In this document: one piece after another, positions 50,293 through 60,634 of the stretch | How the letters are laid out: the number at the start of each line of letters is the position of its first letter | Position numbering within the stretch: the first letter of the stretch is position 1 | From: Enterobacillus tribolii | GTDB taxonomy: Bacteria > Pseudomonadota > Gammaproteobacteria > Enterobacterales > Enterobacteriaceae | Length of the DNA: 64,000 nt | Assembly: GCF_003363015.1 (NCBI RefSeq) | Contig: NZ_QRAP01000009.1 | Coordinates: 123,002 to 187,001, forward strand | Direction of reading: 5' to 3' | Translations under genes and position numbers: made by a program | The notes under the pieces: generated by a model | What the model was told of the DNA's origin: nothing | What the model saw: the letters and a program-made list of their open reading frames with translations, nothing else | Database searches by the model: none

Positions 50293-51642
50293 ATGACAAA
50301 TACCATCATCGCAAAATTTGGCGGGACCAGCGTCGCCGACGCCGACGCCATGAACCGCAGCGCGGATATCGTGCTGTCCAATCCTGACGTGCGCGTAGTT
50401 GTGCTGTCTGCATCTGCAGGCGTCACCAATCTGCTGGTCGCCCTGGCCGAAGGCTGCGAACAAGAAAAACGCCATGACCTGATCGATCAGATCCGCCGTA
50501 TTCAATACGCCATTTTGGGCTCGCTGCGGGAGTCCGTGGTGCTGCGTGAGGAGATCGACCGCCTGCTGGAAAATATCACCATGCTCTCGGAAGCGGCGGC
50601 GCTCGCTACGTCAGCGGCGCTGACCGACGAGCTGGTCAGCCACGGCGAGCTGATTTCCACCCTGCTGTTCGTGGAGCTGGTGCGCCAGCGCGGCGTCGAG
50701 GCCGAATGGTTCGACGTGCGTAAAGTGATGCGCACCAACGACCGCTTCGGCAGAGCGGAGCCGGATACGCGGGCGCTGCACGAAATGGCGCAGCTCCATC
50801 TGGCCCCGCGCCTGAGAGAGACGCTGATCGTCACCCAGGGGTTCATCGGCAGCGAAGATAAAGGCCGTACCACGACGCTGGGGCGCGGCGGCAGCGACTA
50901 CACCGCCGCGCTGCTGGGCGAGGCGCTCGGCGCCGCGCGCGTGGATATCTGGACCGACGTGCCGGGTATTTACACCACCGATCCGCGCATCGTACCGGCG
51001 GCGCGCCGTATCGACGAAATCGGCTTCTCCGAGGCGGCGGAAATGGCGACGTTCGGTGCCAAGATCCTGCATCCGGCCACCCTGTTGCCCGCAGTACGCA
51101 GCGACATTCCGGTTTTCGTCGGCTCCAGCAAAGATCCGGCGGCGGGCGGCACCCTGGTCTGCAATAAAACCAATCAGCCGCCGCTGTTCCGCGCGCTGGC
51201 GCTGCGCCGCAACCAAACGCTGTTAACGCTGCACAGCCTGAACATGCTGCATGCACGTGGCTTTCTGGCCGAGGTGTTCGGCATTCTGGCGCGCCACAGC
51301 ATCTCCGTTGATCTGATCACCACGTCGGAGGTCAGCGTGGCGCTGACGCTGGACACCACCGGCTCCTGCACCAGCGGCAACAGCCTGCTGACCACCGCCC
51401 TGCTGACCGAGCTTTCCTCGCTTTGCCGGGTGGAAGTGGAAGAAAATCTGGCGCTGGTGGCGCTGATCGGCAACGACCTTTCCCGCGCCTGCGGCGTTGG
51501 CAAAGAGGTGTTTGGCGTGATGGAACCCTTTAATATCCGGATGATTTGTTACGGCGCCAGCAGCCATAACCTGTGCTTCCTGGTGCCGGGAGAAAATGCG
51601 GAGCATGTTATTCAGGCTCTGCACAAAAATTTGTTTGAATAA
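50293..51642 (+). CDS. lysC: Lysine-sensitive aspartokinase III
   Basis: First step of the aspartate family pathway. 449 residues, same length as E. coli LysC. Kinase loop KFGGTSVADADAMNRS, TTLGRGGSDYTAALLGEAL and the C-terminal pair of ACT domains (NMLHARGFLAEVFGILARH; ALIGNDLSRACGVGKEVF) that bind lysine. ATG 50293 after ACGAGG; preceded by the lysine riboswitch, so both enzyme and gene are lysine-controlled. Confidence 0.98.
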   Translation: MTNTIIAKFGGTSVADADAMNRSADIVLSNPDVRVVVLSASAGVTNLLVALAEGCEQEKRHDLIDQIRRIQYAILGSLRESVVLREEIDRLLENITMLSEAAALATSAALTDELVSHGELISTLLFVELVRQRGVEAEWFDVRKVMRTNDRFGRAEPDTRALHEMAQLHLAPRLRETLIVTQGFIGSEDKGRTTTLGRGGSDYTAALLGEALGAARVDIWTDVPGIYTTDPRIVPAARRIDEIGFSEAAEMATFGAKILHPATLLPAVRSDIPVFVGSSKDPAAGGTLVCNKTNQPPLFRALALRRNQTLLTLHSLNMLHARGFLAEVFGILARHSISVDLITTSEVSVALTLDTTGSCTSGNSLLTTALLTELSSLCRVEVEENLALVALIGNDLSRACGVGKEVFGVMEPFNIRMICYGASSHNLCFLVPGENAEHVIQALHKNLFE

Positions 51643-51658
51643 TCTCGTCTATCGTTCC

Positions 51659-51693
51659 AGTCCCGCCGCATGATGTGGCGGGATTTTTTTATT
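51659..51693 (+). terminator. Terminator after lysC
   Basis: 7-bp stem (51661-51667 with 51677-51683), 9-base loop, then seven T. Confidence 0.85.
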
Positions 51694-51718
51694 TAATACC
51701 AAGAAAGGTTTTTACTCT

Positions 51719-52648
51719 ATGTTGTCAACGTTCACCCGTTTGTTCCCGCTCTGGGCGGTACTGTTATCTATTACGGCCTATTTTACGCCGACGACGTTCA
51801 CCGGCGTCGGCCCTTACATCAGTCCGCTGCTGATGTTGATCATGTTCACCATGGGCGTAACGCTGAACGTCGGCGATTTTAAGCGCGTGCTCTCCCGCCC
51901 CGCGCCCGTTGCGGCCGGCCTGTTCCTGCATTATCTGATTATGCCTCTGGCGGCCTGGGCGATCGCCAAAGCCTTTAATATGCCGCCGGACCTCTCTGCC
52001 GGGATGGTGCTGGTCGGCAGCGTCGCCAGCGGCACGGCGTCCAACGTGATGATTTATCTGGCGCGCGGCGATGTGGCGCTGTCGGTCACTATTTCCGCCT
52101 TCTCTACCCTGGTCGGCGTGTTCGCCACGCCGCTGTTGACCCGTTTGTACGTCGACGCGGCCATTGAGGTGGATATCATCGGGATGCTGTTCAGCATCCT
52201 GCAAATCGTGGTTATCCCCATCGGCGCCGGTCTGGTGGTTCACCATCTGTTCCGCGGGCTGGTCGCCCGTCTAGAACCTTACCTTCCCGCATTATCCATG
52301 GTCTGCATTCTGGCGATCATCAGCGCAGTCGTGGCGGGCAGTCAGGGGCACATCGCATCGGTAGGATTGGTGGTGATCGTCGCCGTGATCCTGCACAACG
52401 CCATTGGCCTGTTAAGCGGCTACTGGGGCGGGAAGCTGTTTGGCTTCGACGAGTCCACCTGCCGTACGCTGGCAATTGAGGTAGGGATGCAGAATTCCGG
52501 GCTGGCGGCTACGCTGGGCAAAATTTACTTTTCGCCGCTGGCGGCGCTGCCCGGCGCGCTGTTTTCCGTATGGCACAACCTGTCCGGCTCGCTGTTGGCG
52601 GGATACTGGCAGGGGAAGCCGGTCAAAGACGGGAGCGACCATAAATAA
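51719..52648 (+). CDS. Bile acid:Na+ symporter family carrier, PanS-like
   Basis: 309 residues, about 9-10 membrane helices. Family blocks: [38 protein letters not shown] (sodium and substrate crossover) and [18 protein letters not shown]. This closely resembles PanS, shown in Salmonella to take up ketopantoate; I place it there by similarity and location between lysC and metH, not by residue proof. ATG 51719 after AAAGG. Convergent with metH. Confidence 0.8.
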   Translation: MLSTFTRLFPLWAVLLSITAYFTPTTFTGVGPYISPLLMLIMFTMGVTLNVGDFKRVLSRPAPVAAGLFLHYLIMPLAAWAIAKAFNMPPDLSAGMVLVGSVASGTASNVMIYLARGDVALSVTISAFSTLVGVFATPLLTRLYVDAAIEVDIIGMLFSILQIVVIPIGAGLVVHHLFRGLVARLEPYLPALSMVCILAIISAVVAGSQGHIASVGLVVIVAVILHNAIGLLSGYWGGKLFGFDESTCRTLAIEVGMQNSGLAATLGKIYFSPLAALPGALFSVWHNLSGSLLAGYWQGKPVKDGSDHK

Positions 52649-52651
52649 TTT

Positions 52652-52673
52652 TACGCCGGCATATGCCGGCGTA
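52652..52673. terminator. Palindromic hairpin between PanS-like gene and metH
   Basis: Fully palindromic 22 bases giving a 9-bp stem with a 4-base loop between convergent genes. Flanks are moderately T- and A-rich. Confidence 0.65.
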
Positions 52674-52680
52674 GTTCTTA

Positions 52681-55600
52681 TTAATCTGCGTCATACCCCA
52701 GATTGGGCGCCAGCCAGCGTTCCACTTCGCTGACGTCCATGCCTTTGCGCGCGGCGTAGTCTTCCACCTGGTCACGCTGAATTTGCGCTACGGCGAAATA
52801 TTTACTCTCCGGGTGGCTGAAGTACCAACCTGACACCGAGGCTCCCGGCCACATGGCGTAGGATTCGGTCAGTTTCATGCCGGTGTGCGTTTCCACGTCC
52901 AGCAACTGCCAGATCGCGGCTTTTTCCGTGTGCTCCGGGCAAGCCGGATAGCCCGGTGCCGGACGGATGCCCTGGTAGTTTTCCCGAATCAGCTCGTCGT
53001 TGCTGAGATTCTCGTTGGCTGCGTAGCCCCAGTACACCTTGCGTACTTTCTCATGCAGGTATTCGGCAAAGGCTTCTGCCAAACGGTCGGCCACCGCCTT
53101 CACCATAATTTTGTTGTAGTCGTCATGGTGTGATTCGAAGGCATCCGCCAGCGTGTCTTCCTCCAGCCCGCCGGTTACCGCAAAAGCGCCCAGGTAGTCA
53201 GCTTTTCCGCTCTCAACCGGGGCGACATAGTCCGCCAGGCAGTAGTTGGGGAAATCACTCTTTTCTGTTTGCTGGCGCAGATGACGGCTCACGGCCAAAA
53301 TGCTGTCCCGCTTTTCATCCCGGTAAACCAGGACGTCATCACCCTCGCGGTTGGCCGGGAAAATGCCCACGACGCCGCGCGGCGTCAGCGTTCCTTCACG
53401 CGTCAGCGTATCCAGCATGGCGTTGGCATCCTGGAACAGGCGCTGTGCTTCTTCACCCACGACCTCGTCTTCCAGAATGCGCGGATATTTCCCGGCCAGC
53501 GACCAGGTCATAAAGAACGGCGTCCAGTCGATGTAATTGCGCAGAACGTCAATACCGGCCGTTACCTCCTGCACGCCGAGACGGTGCGGCACCGGCGGCG
53601 TGTAGCTTTCCCAGTCGATGGCGACGGCATTTTCCCGGGCGGCAGCCAGCGTCACCGGCGGCGTACGCGGCTTTTTGCGCGCATGCTGAATGCGCACGGT
53701 TTCATATTCCTGGCGGGTGCGGGCGACAAACTCGTCGCGCTGTTTGTCTGACAGCAACGCCGCCACCACGCCGACGGTGCGTGAGGCATTCTGCACATAA
53801 ACCGTCGGCCCGCTGTAGTTTTGCTCGATCTTCACCGCGGTATGCGCTTTGGAAGTCGTCGCGCCGCCAATCAGCAGCGGCTGGGTGAATCCCTGTCGCT
53901 CCATCTCTTTGGCAACGTGCACCATTTCGTCCAGCGACGGCGTAATCAGGCCGGAAAGCCCGATGATGTCCACGTTCTGCTCGCGGGCGGTCTTGAGAAT
54001 GGTTTCGCTCGGCACCATAACGCCGAGATCGATGATTTCATAGTTATTGCACTGCAACACCACGCCGACGATGTTTTTACCGATATCGTGCACATCGCCC
54101 TTCACCGTCGCCAGCAGCACTTTGCCCGCGGAAGAGCCCTGCATTTTGCTGGCCTCGATGTACGGCTCCAGATAGGCAACCGCCTGCTTCATCACGCGCG
54201 CGGACTTCACCACCTGCGGCAGGAACATTTTCCCGGCGCTGAACAGATCGCCGACCACGTTCATGCCGTCCATCAGCGGGCCTTCGATCACTTCGATCGG
54301 CATGGCGGCCTGCTGGCGCGCTTCTTCGGTGTCCTGCACGATAAATTCGGTAATTCCTTTAACCAGCGAGTGCTCCAGGCGTTTCGTCACCGGCCAGCCA
54401 CGCCATTCCGCCTGTTGTTTATCCCCTTCATCTTCCGCCTTGCTGCCGCGGTATTTTTCCGCCAGCTCAAGCAACCGCTCCGTCCCGTCATCGCGGCGAT
54501 TGAGGATCACATCCTCCACCGCATCGCGCAGTTCAGCGGGCAGATCGTCGTAGATCGCCAGTTGCCCGGCGTTCACGATCCCCATGTCCATGCCGTTACG
54601 GATGGCGTAGTAGAGGAAAACGGCGTGGATCGCCTCACGCACCGGATCGTTGCCGCGAAATGAGAAAGAGACGTTGGACACGCCGCCGGAAATCAGCGCA
54701 TGCGGCAGCTCTGCTTTGATGTCGGCACAGGCGCCGATAAAGTCCTGAGCATAGTTATTGTGTTCTTCAATCCCGGTCGCCACGGCGAAAATATTGGGAT
54801 CGAAAATGATGTCTTCCGGCGGGAACCCCACCTCCTGTGTCAGAATTTGGTAAGCCCGGCGGCAAATTTCAATCTTGCGTTCGCGGGTATCGGCCTGGCC
54901 GACTTCGTCAAAGGCCATCACCACCATCGCAGCGCCGTAGCGTCGTACTTTACGCGCATGCTCGATGAAGATATCCACGCCTTCTTTCATCGACACGGAG
55001 TTAACGATGCCCTTGCCCTGGATACATTGCAGCCCTTTTTCGATCACTTCCCATTTGGAAGAGTCGATCATGATCGGCACGCGGGCAATGTCCGGCTCAC
55101 CGGCGATCAGATTGAGGAAGCGCACCATAGCCGCTTCCGCATCCAGCATGCCTTCGTCCATGTTGATGTCGATGATCTGCGCGCCGCTCTCCACCTGCTG
55201 GCGCGCCACATCCAGCGCCTCAGCGTATTTTTCTTCTTTGATCAATCGCTTGAAGCGGGCGGAACCGGTGACGTTCGTGCGTTCGCCCACGTTAACGAAC
55301 AGGGAATCATCGCCGATGTTAAGCGGCTCCAGCCCTGATAAGCGACAGGCCACCGGGAGTTCAGGCAGCTTGCGCGGCGCCACGCCCTCAATAACGCGGC
55401 AGATCGCTTCGATATGGGCCGGCGTGGTGCCACAGCAGCCACCCACGATGTTAAGGAAGCCGGCATTGGCCCATTCCGCGATATGGTTCGCCATATCCTG
55501 CGGGCCAAGATCGTACTCACCGAAGGCATTCGGCAGGCCTGCGTTAGGGTGGGCGCTGACGAAGCACTCCGCAATGCGCGACAACTCCGCCACGTACTGA

Positions 55601-56364
55601 CGCAGCTCGTCAGGGCCCAGGGCGCAGTTGAGGCCGAAAGAAAGGGGACGCGCGTGGCGCAGCGAGTTGTAGAACGCTTCCGTCGTCTGACCGGACAAAG
55701 TACGCCCGGAAGCATCGGTAATCGTGCCGGATATCATCACCGGCAGTTCTACGCCCAGCGCTTCGAACTCCGTTTCGACCGCATAAATGGCAGCTTTCGC
55801 GTTTAGGGTGTCGAAAATGGTTTCGATCATGATCAGATCCACGCCGCCTTCCACCAGCGCACGGGTGGACTCACGGTAGGCGCTTACCAATTGATCGAAC
55901 GTGATATTTCGGTAGGCGGGATCGTTGACGTCCGGCGAGATCGAGGCCGTGCGGTTGGTCGGGCCGAGGATCCCGGCAACGTAACGCGGCTTTTCTGGCG
56001 TGCGGGCGGTCCATTCGTCGGCGCAGGCGCGCGCCAGCCGCGCGGCCTCGTAGTTAATTTCCGCCGACAGATCCTCCATGTGATAATCCGCCATGGCGAT
56101 GCGGGTCGCGTTGAAGGTATTCGTTTCGAGTATGTCAGCACCCGCTTCAAGGTAGGCGTAATGAATGGCGGTGATCACCTCCGGGCGGGTCAGGACCAGC
56201 AAATCGTTATTGCCTTTCAGGTCGCTGTGCCAGTCGGCAAAGCGCTTGCCGCGGTAATCCTCTTCATTCAGCCGATAGCTCTGGATCATCGTACCCATGC
56301 CGCCATCCAGCACCAGAATGCGCTTGGTTAATTGCTGGCGCAGTTTTTCAACGCTCATACTCAC
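52681..56364 (-). CDS. metH: Cobalamin-dependent methionine synthase
   Basis: Transfers methyl from methyltetrahydrofolate to homocysteine through cobalamin. 1,227 residues, same length as E. coli MetH. Four modules: homocysteine domain with zinc cysteines ([13 protein letters not shown]), folate domain ([11 protein letters not shown]), B12 domain with DVHDIGKNI and the cobalt histidine, and the SAM-dependent reactivation domain ending in [15 protein letters not shown] 56364 (5 bases after AAGGGG) is preferred to the ATG two codons on, since it gives exactly the E. coli length. Confidence 0.98.
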   Translation of the reverse strand: MSMSVEKLRQQLTKRILVLDGGMGTMIQSYRLNEEDYRGKRFADWHSDLKGNNDLLVLTRPEVITAIHYAYLEAGADILETNTFNATRIAMADYHMEDLSAEINYEAARLARACADEWTARTPEKPRYVAGILGPTNRTASISPDVNDPAYRNITFDQLVSAYRESTRALVEGGVDLIMIETIFDTLNAKAAIYAVETEFEALGVELPVMISGTITDASGRTLSGQTTEAFYNSLRHARPLSFGLNCALGPDELRQYVAELSRIAECFVSAHPNAGLPNAFGEYDLGPQDMANHIAEWANAGFLNIVGGCCGTTPAHIEAICRVIEGVAPRKLPELPVACRLSGLEPLNIGDDSLFVNVGERTNVTGSARFKRLIKEEKYAEALDVARQQVESGAQIIDINMDEGMLDAEAAMVRFLNLIAGEPDIARVPIMIDSSKWEVIEKGLQCIQGKGIVNSVSMKEGVDIFIEHARKVRRYGAAMVVMAFDEVGQADTRERKIEICRRAYQILTQEVGFPPEDIIFDPNIFAVATGIEEHNNYAQDFIGACADIKAELPHALISGGVSNVSFSFRGNDPVREAIHAVFLYYAIRNGMDMGIVNAGQLAIYDDLPAELRDAVEDVILNRRDDGTERLLELAEKYRGSKAEDEGDKQQAEWRGWPVTKRLEHSLVKGITEFIVQDTEEARQQAAMPIEVIEGPLMDGMNVVGDLFSAGKMFLPQVVKSARVMKQAVAYLEPYIEASKMQGSSAGKVLLATVKGDVHDIGKNIVGVVLQCNNYEIIDLGVMVPSETILKTAREQNVDIIGLSGLITPSLDEMVHVAKEMERQGFTQPLLIGGATTSKAHTAVKIEQNYSGPTVYVQNASRTVGVVAALLSDKQRDEFVARTRQEYETVRIQHARKKPRTPPVTLAAARENAVAIDWESYTPPVPHRLGVQEVTAGIDVLRNYIDWTPFFMTWSLAGKYPRILEDEVVGEEAQRLFQDANAMLDTLTREGTLTPRGVVGIFPANREGDDVLVYRDEKRDSILAVSRHLRQQTEKSDFPNYCLADYVAPVESGKADYLGAFAVTGGLEEDTLADAFESHHDDYNKIMVKAVADRLAEAFAEYLHEKVRKVYWGYAANENLSNDELIRENYQGIRPAPGYPACPEHTEKAAIWQLLDVETHTGMKLTESYAMWPGASVSGWYFSHPESKYFAVAQIQRDQVEDYAARKGMDVSEVERWLAPNLGYDAD

Positions 56365-56476
56365 ACTTACCCCTTGTCTGTTTACCTTCCCGCTTACTAC
56401 GCGGCTTTTCTCATTATTTTGGCCGCAGGATTCACCATCCTAGCATAGGTTCAGGCCCTGCCAAGAAGGCACATCG

Positions 56477-56489
56477 TGAGAATATCTCA
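56477..56489. promoter_or_regulatory. Possible MetR site upstream of metH
   Basis: TGAGAATATCTCA, a dyad close to TGAA-N5-TTCA with a symmetric one-base change in each arm, about 115 bases before the metH start. Confidence 0.4.
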
Positions 56490-56570
56490 GGTTGCCCGTC
56501 ACCGGGGGCAGCGCACACTTTATACACATCGGAGCAGCAAAAACCGCCTTCCGCAGGCATACTGTAAAAA

Positions 56571-56585
56571 CGAAAATGAATTCCA
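56571..56585. promoter_or_regulatory. Probable IclR box at the iclR promoter
   Basis: The reverse strand reads TGGAATTCATTTTCG, near the IclR consensus TGGAAAT-N-ATTTCCA; autoregulation, as in E. coli. Confidence 0.5.
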
Positions 56586-56637
56586 TTTATGCCGGTGAAG
56601 TGTCCGTTTTGGCCGGTGGATTAAGGAGAGTGTGAGC

Positions 56638-57474
56638 ATGGCAACCCCCCTTCCCGCCAAACGCGGCAAAAAACCCCGCGCCGCCGCCCAGCCAACCTCA
56701 GCGGCCGCAACCGGGCAGGTTCAGTCCCTGACCCGCGGCCTGAAGCTGCTGGAACTGATTGCCGAGGCACACGGCAGCGTAGCGCTGACCGACCTCGCCC
56801 AGCAGGCAGGATTACCCAACTCCACCACACACCGCCTGTTGAGCACCATGCAACAGCAGGGATTTGTGCAGCAGGTCGGTGATCTCGGACTGTGGACAAT
56901 CGCTTCCCACGCCTTCGTGGTCGGCAGCAGCTTCCTGCAAAGCCGTAATCTGCTGGCAATGGTGCATCCGGTGCTGAGACGCCTGATGGAAGATTCGGGA
57001 GAGACGGTGAACCTGGCGGTGCTTGATCTCAGCGACGTGCAGGCAGTGATTATCGATCAGGTGCAATGCACGCAGCTGATGCGTATGTCCGCCCCTATCG
57101 GCGGTAAGCTGCCGATGCACGCCTCCGGCGCCGGCAAAGCGTTTCTCGCCACGTTGCCGGAAGAGACAATCAACGGGCTGATGCACAAGAAAGGATTACA
57201 CACCTACACTCCGCGCACCCTGATCAATCCCGGCGCGCTGAAAGAGGAACTGGCCCACATCCGTAAACAGGGCTTTTCCTTTGATGATGAGGAGCATGCG
57301 CTGGGGCTGCGCTGCGTAGCGGCCTGCATTTATGACGAACACCAGGAGGCATTCGCCGCTATTTCAATTTCCGGCCCGGTATCACGCATCACCGACGACC
57401 GGGTTATTGAGCTGGGCGCGCTGGTCATTAAGGCGGCCAAAGCCGTCACGCAGGCTTACGGCGGGCATGCCTGA
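56638..57474 (+). CDS. iclR: Acetate operon repressor IclR
   Basis: Repressor of aceBAK, effector-binding family founder. 278 residues (E. coli 274). Helix-turn-helix in ALTDLAQQAGLPNSTTHRLL; effector domain MSAPIGGKLPMHASGAGKAF and DDEEHALGLRCVAACIYDEH. The ATG at 56638 lies 9 bases after AAGGAG; a GTG two codons earlier is too close. The N-terminal extension KRGKKPRAAAQP is basic and longer than in E. coli. Divergent from metH, convergent with aceK, as in E. coli. Confidence 0.96.
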   Translation: MATPLPAKRGKKPRAAAQPTSAAATGQVQSLTRGLKLLELIAEAHGSVALTDLAQQAGLPNSTTHRLLSTMQQQGFVQQVGDLGLWTIASHAFVVGSSFLQSRNLLAMVHPVLRRLMEDSGETVNLAVLDLSDVQAVIIDQVQCTQLMRMSAPIGGKLPMHASGAGKAFLATLPEETINGLMHKKGLHTYTPRTLINPGALKEELAHIRKQGFSFDDEEHALGLRCVAACIYDEHQEAFAAISISGPVSRITDDRVIELGALVIKAAKAVTQAYGGHA

Positions 57475-57488
57475 GAAAACGCCCGGCC

Positions 57489-59207
57489 TCAGCGCTGGGC
57501 GAAACGTTTTTTACGCCGGTAAGCAAAGACATCGTCGAAAATACCGTCACGAATGCGTTGTTGTACCGCCCGCCAGTAATCCGCCTGAAACAGATCACCG
57601 TGCAGTTCCTCAAATACCGCCCGGATACGGGCGTTGCCGCACAGGAAATAGCGGAACTCTTCCGGGAATACGTCGTTGGGCGCCACGCTGTACCAGGGTT
57701 CTCCGCTGAGTTCATCCTCGGGATAACGCGGCGGCGGAATATCGCGGAAGTTTACTTCCGTCATGTAGCAAATCTCGTCGTAGTCATAAAACACCACGCG
57801 CCCATGCCGGGTGACGCCGAAGTTTTTAAACAGCATATCGCCCGGGAAAATATTGGCGGCGGCCAGCTGTTTGATCGCATTGCCATACTCTTCGATCGCG
57901 TCATGCAGTTGGCGCTCGTCTGCCTGCTCAAGGTAGATATTCAGCGGGATCATACGCCGTTCGATATAGAGATGGCGGATGACCAGGCTGTCGCCGGTGT
58001 CCTCCAGCTTTTCCGGGATCTCGCGCCACAGCTCTTCCATCAGCTCCGGACTGATACGGTGCTTTTCGATGACAAAGTTTTCATATTCCTGCGTATCCGC
58101 CATGCGCCCCACGCGGTCATGTTCCTTAACCAACTGATAGCAGGCCAGCACCCGCGCCGGATCCACTTCTTTCTGCGGGGCGAAACGATCTTTAATCACT
58201 TTGAATACGCGATCGAAAGAAGGCAGGGTAAACACCAGCATCACCATCCCTTTGATCCCCGGCGCAATAATGAACTGTTCACGCGAGGCGGCGATGTGAT
58301 TCAGGTATTCGCGATAGTATTCGGTTTTACCATGCTTCTGGCAGCCTATCGCCATATACAGCTCCGCCGTGGTTTTTCCCGGCAAAAGCTCGCGCAGCCA
58401 GTCAACCAGCGCTGCCGGCAACGGGGCATACACCATGAAATAGGAGCGCGCGAAGCCGAATACGATGCTTGCCTCGTCGTAGCGGGTCAGGCAGGTGTCG
58501 ATGAACAGCGCTCCCTGCTCGTTTTGATGGATCGGCAGCAGAAACGGCAGTACGCCCTGCGGCGTGTGCAGTTTGCCCACCAGCCACGCGGCCTTATTGC
58601 GGTAAAACAGTTCGTTGGCGATTTGAAGATAGCTGTCGGAAAGCGGGCCGTCCCCCACGGTTTCCCGCAGATGGCCGACGATATAACTGATGTCCCGCTC
58701 CGGCGCCTCCCACGGTAAACGCAGGGGAAGATCGCGCAGCAGGGTGCGCAGCATCTCAGGCCATCCGTCAGCCGGATGGAACGTGCGGGCCAGCGGGCGG
58801 GGAAACTCATGCCAGCGTCGCTCCGGCTGGGAACTGAAAACAAACAGGCGGTCCGGCGTTAAATCCCGGTGGCTGAACAGCCGGCAATACACCGAGTTGA
58901 AAAAGCTTTCGGCAATTTCAAAGCGGGGATAATCCGGCAAGAGGCCGGTGTAAACCAGTTTCACCCGGCTCAGGAAGTCGGCATCATGACAAAGCGGCCC
59001 GGTAATACGCCGCAGTTGCTCCACCACCAGGCCGACATGGTGATCGTAAAGGTGAATACGTTTCTTCATCGCCTGCTGTACGGCAGGCCAGTCCGCCCGT
59101 TCAAAACGCTGCTGCGCGCCGGCCGTTACTTCCAGAAAACGCCCGTATTGCGCGTCGAACCCTTGCAGGATCGTCTGCGCAACCAGTTGTTCCATACCTA
59201 TCGTCAT
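57489..59207 (-). CDS. aceK: Isocitrate dehydrogenase kinase/phosphatase
   Basis: Bifunctional enzyme that phosphorylates and inactivates isocitrate dehydrogenase on acetate, and reverses it. 572 residues (E. coli 578); the C-terminus is shorter by a few residues. Kinase-type segments: [20 protein letters not shown] (ATP-binding lysine region), [20 protein letters not shown] and [23 protein letters not shown] 59207 after GGAGAG. Last gene of aceBAK; the stem-loop before it likely keeps its level low. Confidence 0.97.
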   Translation of the reverse strand: MTIGMEQLVAQTILQGFDAQYGRFLEVTAGAQQRFERADWPAVQQAMKKRIHLYDHHVGLVVEQLRRITGPLCHDADFLSRVKLVYTGLLPDYPRFEIAESFFNSVYCRLFSHRDLTPDRLFVFSSQPERRWHEFPRPLARTFHPADGWPEMLRTLLRDLPLRLPWEAPERDISYIVGHLRETVGDGPLSDSYLQIANELFYRNKAAWLVGKLHTPQGVLPFLLPIHQNEQGALFIDTCLTRYDEASIVFGFARSYFMVYAPLPAALVDWLRELLPGKTTAELYMAIGCQKHGKTEYYREYLNHIAASREQFIIAPGIKGMVMLVFTLPSFDRVFKVIKDRFAPQKEVDPARVLACYQLVKEHDRVGRMADTQEYENFVIEKHRISPELMEELWREIPEKLEDTGDSLVIRHLYIERRMIPLNIYLEQADERQLHDAIEEYGNAIKQLAAANIFPGDMLFKNFGVTRHGRVVFYDYDEICYMTEVNFRDIPPPRYPEDELSGEPWYSVAPNDVFPEEFRYFLCGNARIRAVFEELHGDLFQADYWRAVQQRIRDGIFDDVFAYRRKKRFAQR

Positions 59208-59224
59208 ACGCTCTCCATGGACGA

Positions 59225-59250
59225 AAACGGGTGGGAAACCCCACCCGTTT
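59225..59250 (-). other. Intercistronic hairpin between aceA and aceK
   Basis: 11-bp stem (59225-59235 with 59240-59250), 4-base loop, with U-rich flank on the plus side only. Counterpart of the E. coli intergenic structure that lowers aceK expression relative to aceA. Confidence 0.65.
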
Positions 59251-59271
59251 ATTAACGCGATGTAAGCCGGA

Positions 59272-60588
59272 TCAGAACTGTTGTTCTTCCGTCGAGCCGG
59301 TCAGCGCCGTTACGGAGGATTCCCCGCCCTGAATCACGTTGGTGACGATGTCAAAGTAGCCGGTGCCCACTTCCTGCTGGTGAGAAGCGAAGGTATAGCC
59401 CTGAGACACGGAGGCGAACTCTTTCTCCTGCACCTTTTCTACGTAGTGCTTCATACCTTCGCCGCGCGCGTAGGCATGGGCCAGGTCGAACATGTTGAAC
59501 CACATGCTGTGAATGCCGGCCAGGGTAATGAACTGGTATTTGTAGCCCATCGCCGAAAGCGATTCCTGGAAATGCGCGATGGTGGCGTCGTCCAGGTTCT
59601 TTTTCCAGTTGAATGAAGGCGAACAGTTGTAGGCCAGCAGTTTGCCGGGGAAACGGGCATGTATGGCGTCGGCGAAGCGTTTTGCCGCGTCCAGGTCCGG
59701 CGTGGAGGTTTCACACCAGACCAGATCGGCATAGGGGGCGTAGGCCAAACCACGGCTGATCGCCTGCTCAATGCCGGCACGGGTACGGAAGAAGCCTTCC
59801 ACCGTGCGCTCGCCGGTAACAAACGGCGCGTCATAGCTGTCGCAGTCCGAGGTAATCAGATCGGCGGCATCGGCGTCGGTACGGGCAATCAGCAGCGTCG
59901 GTACACCCAGAACATCCGCAGCCAGGCGCGCGGCAACCAGTTTTTGCACCGCTTCCTGCGTTGGAACCAGTACCTTTCCGCCCATATGACCGCATTTTTT
60001 CACCGAGGCCAGTTGATCCTCAAAGTGCACGCCGGCGGCGCCAGCCACGATCATCGACTTCATCAGTTCAAATGCATTCAGTACGCCGCCGAAGCCCGCT
60101 TCCGCGTCCGCCACGATAGGCAGGAAATAGTCGTTATAGCGGTCGTCTCCCGGCTCAATGCCGTTGGCCCACTGAATTTGATCGGCGCGCTGGAAGGTAT
60201 TGTTAATACGCTCCACAATCGCCGGCACCGAGTTTGCCGGGTAGAGAGACTGGTCCGGATACATGCTGGACGCCAGGTTGGCATCAGCGGCAACCTGCCA
60301 GCCGGAGAGGTAGATAGCCTCAATGCCGGCCTTCGCCTGCTGTAACGCCTGCCCGCCGGTCAGCGCGCCCAGGCTGTTGACGTATCCTTTACGCGCCCCG
60401 CCGTGCAACAGTTCCCACAGCCTGGCCGCCCCTCTCTGTGCCAGCGTGTACTCCTGATTCACCGATCCCCTTAAGTTTACGACTTCAGCAGCGCTGTAAG
60501 GACGGGTGATCCCCGACCAGCGAGCGTCGCTTTCCCATTGCTGTTCCAGTTGCTGAATTTGTTGCTTACGCGGCGTAGAGGTAGACAT
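59272..60588 (-). CDS. aceA: Isocitrate lyase
   Basis: Glyoxylate cycle enzyme splitting isocitrate to glyoxylate and succinate. 438 residues (E. coli 434). Active-site signature KKCGH (197-201, catalytic C199); [15 protein letters not shown] and [18 protein letters not shown] follow. ATG 60588 after AAGGAG. Middle gene of aceBAK. Confidence 0.98.
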   Translation of the reverse strand: MSTSTPRKQQIQQLEQQWESDARWSGITRPYSAAEVVNLRGSVNQEYTLAQRGAARLWELLHGGARKGYVNSLGALTGGQALQQAKAGIEAIYLSGWQVAADANLASSMYPDQSLYPANSVPAIVERINNTFQRADQIQWANGIEPGDDRYNDYFLPIVADAEAGFGGVLNAFELMKSMIVAGAAGVHFEDQLASVKKCGHMGGKVLVPTQEAVQKLVAARLAADVLGVPTLLIARTDADAADLITSDCDSYDAPFVTGERTVEGFFRTRAGIEQAISRGLAYAPYADLVWCETSTPDLDAAKRFADAIHARFPGKLLAYNCSPSFNWKKNLDDATIAHFQESLSAMGYKYQFITLAGIHSMWFNMFDLAHAYARGEGMKHYVEKVQEKEFASVSQGYTFASHQQEVGTGYFDIVTNVIQGGESSVTALTGSTEEQQF

Positions 60589-60634
60589 GGCAGGTGCTCC
60601 TTGAATTTTAATAAAATCGTAGGGTTAAGGGTTA

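Noticed and set aside
49956..50296. Plus-strand frames of 97 and 109 codons upstream of lysC
   Set aside because: They run through the lysine riboswitch, which is a structured RNA leader.
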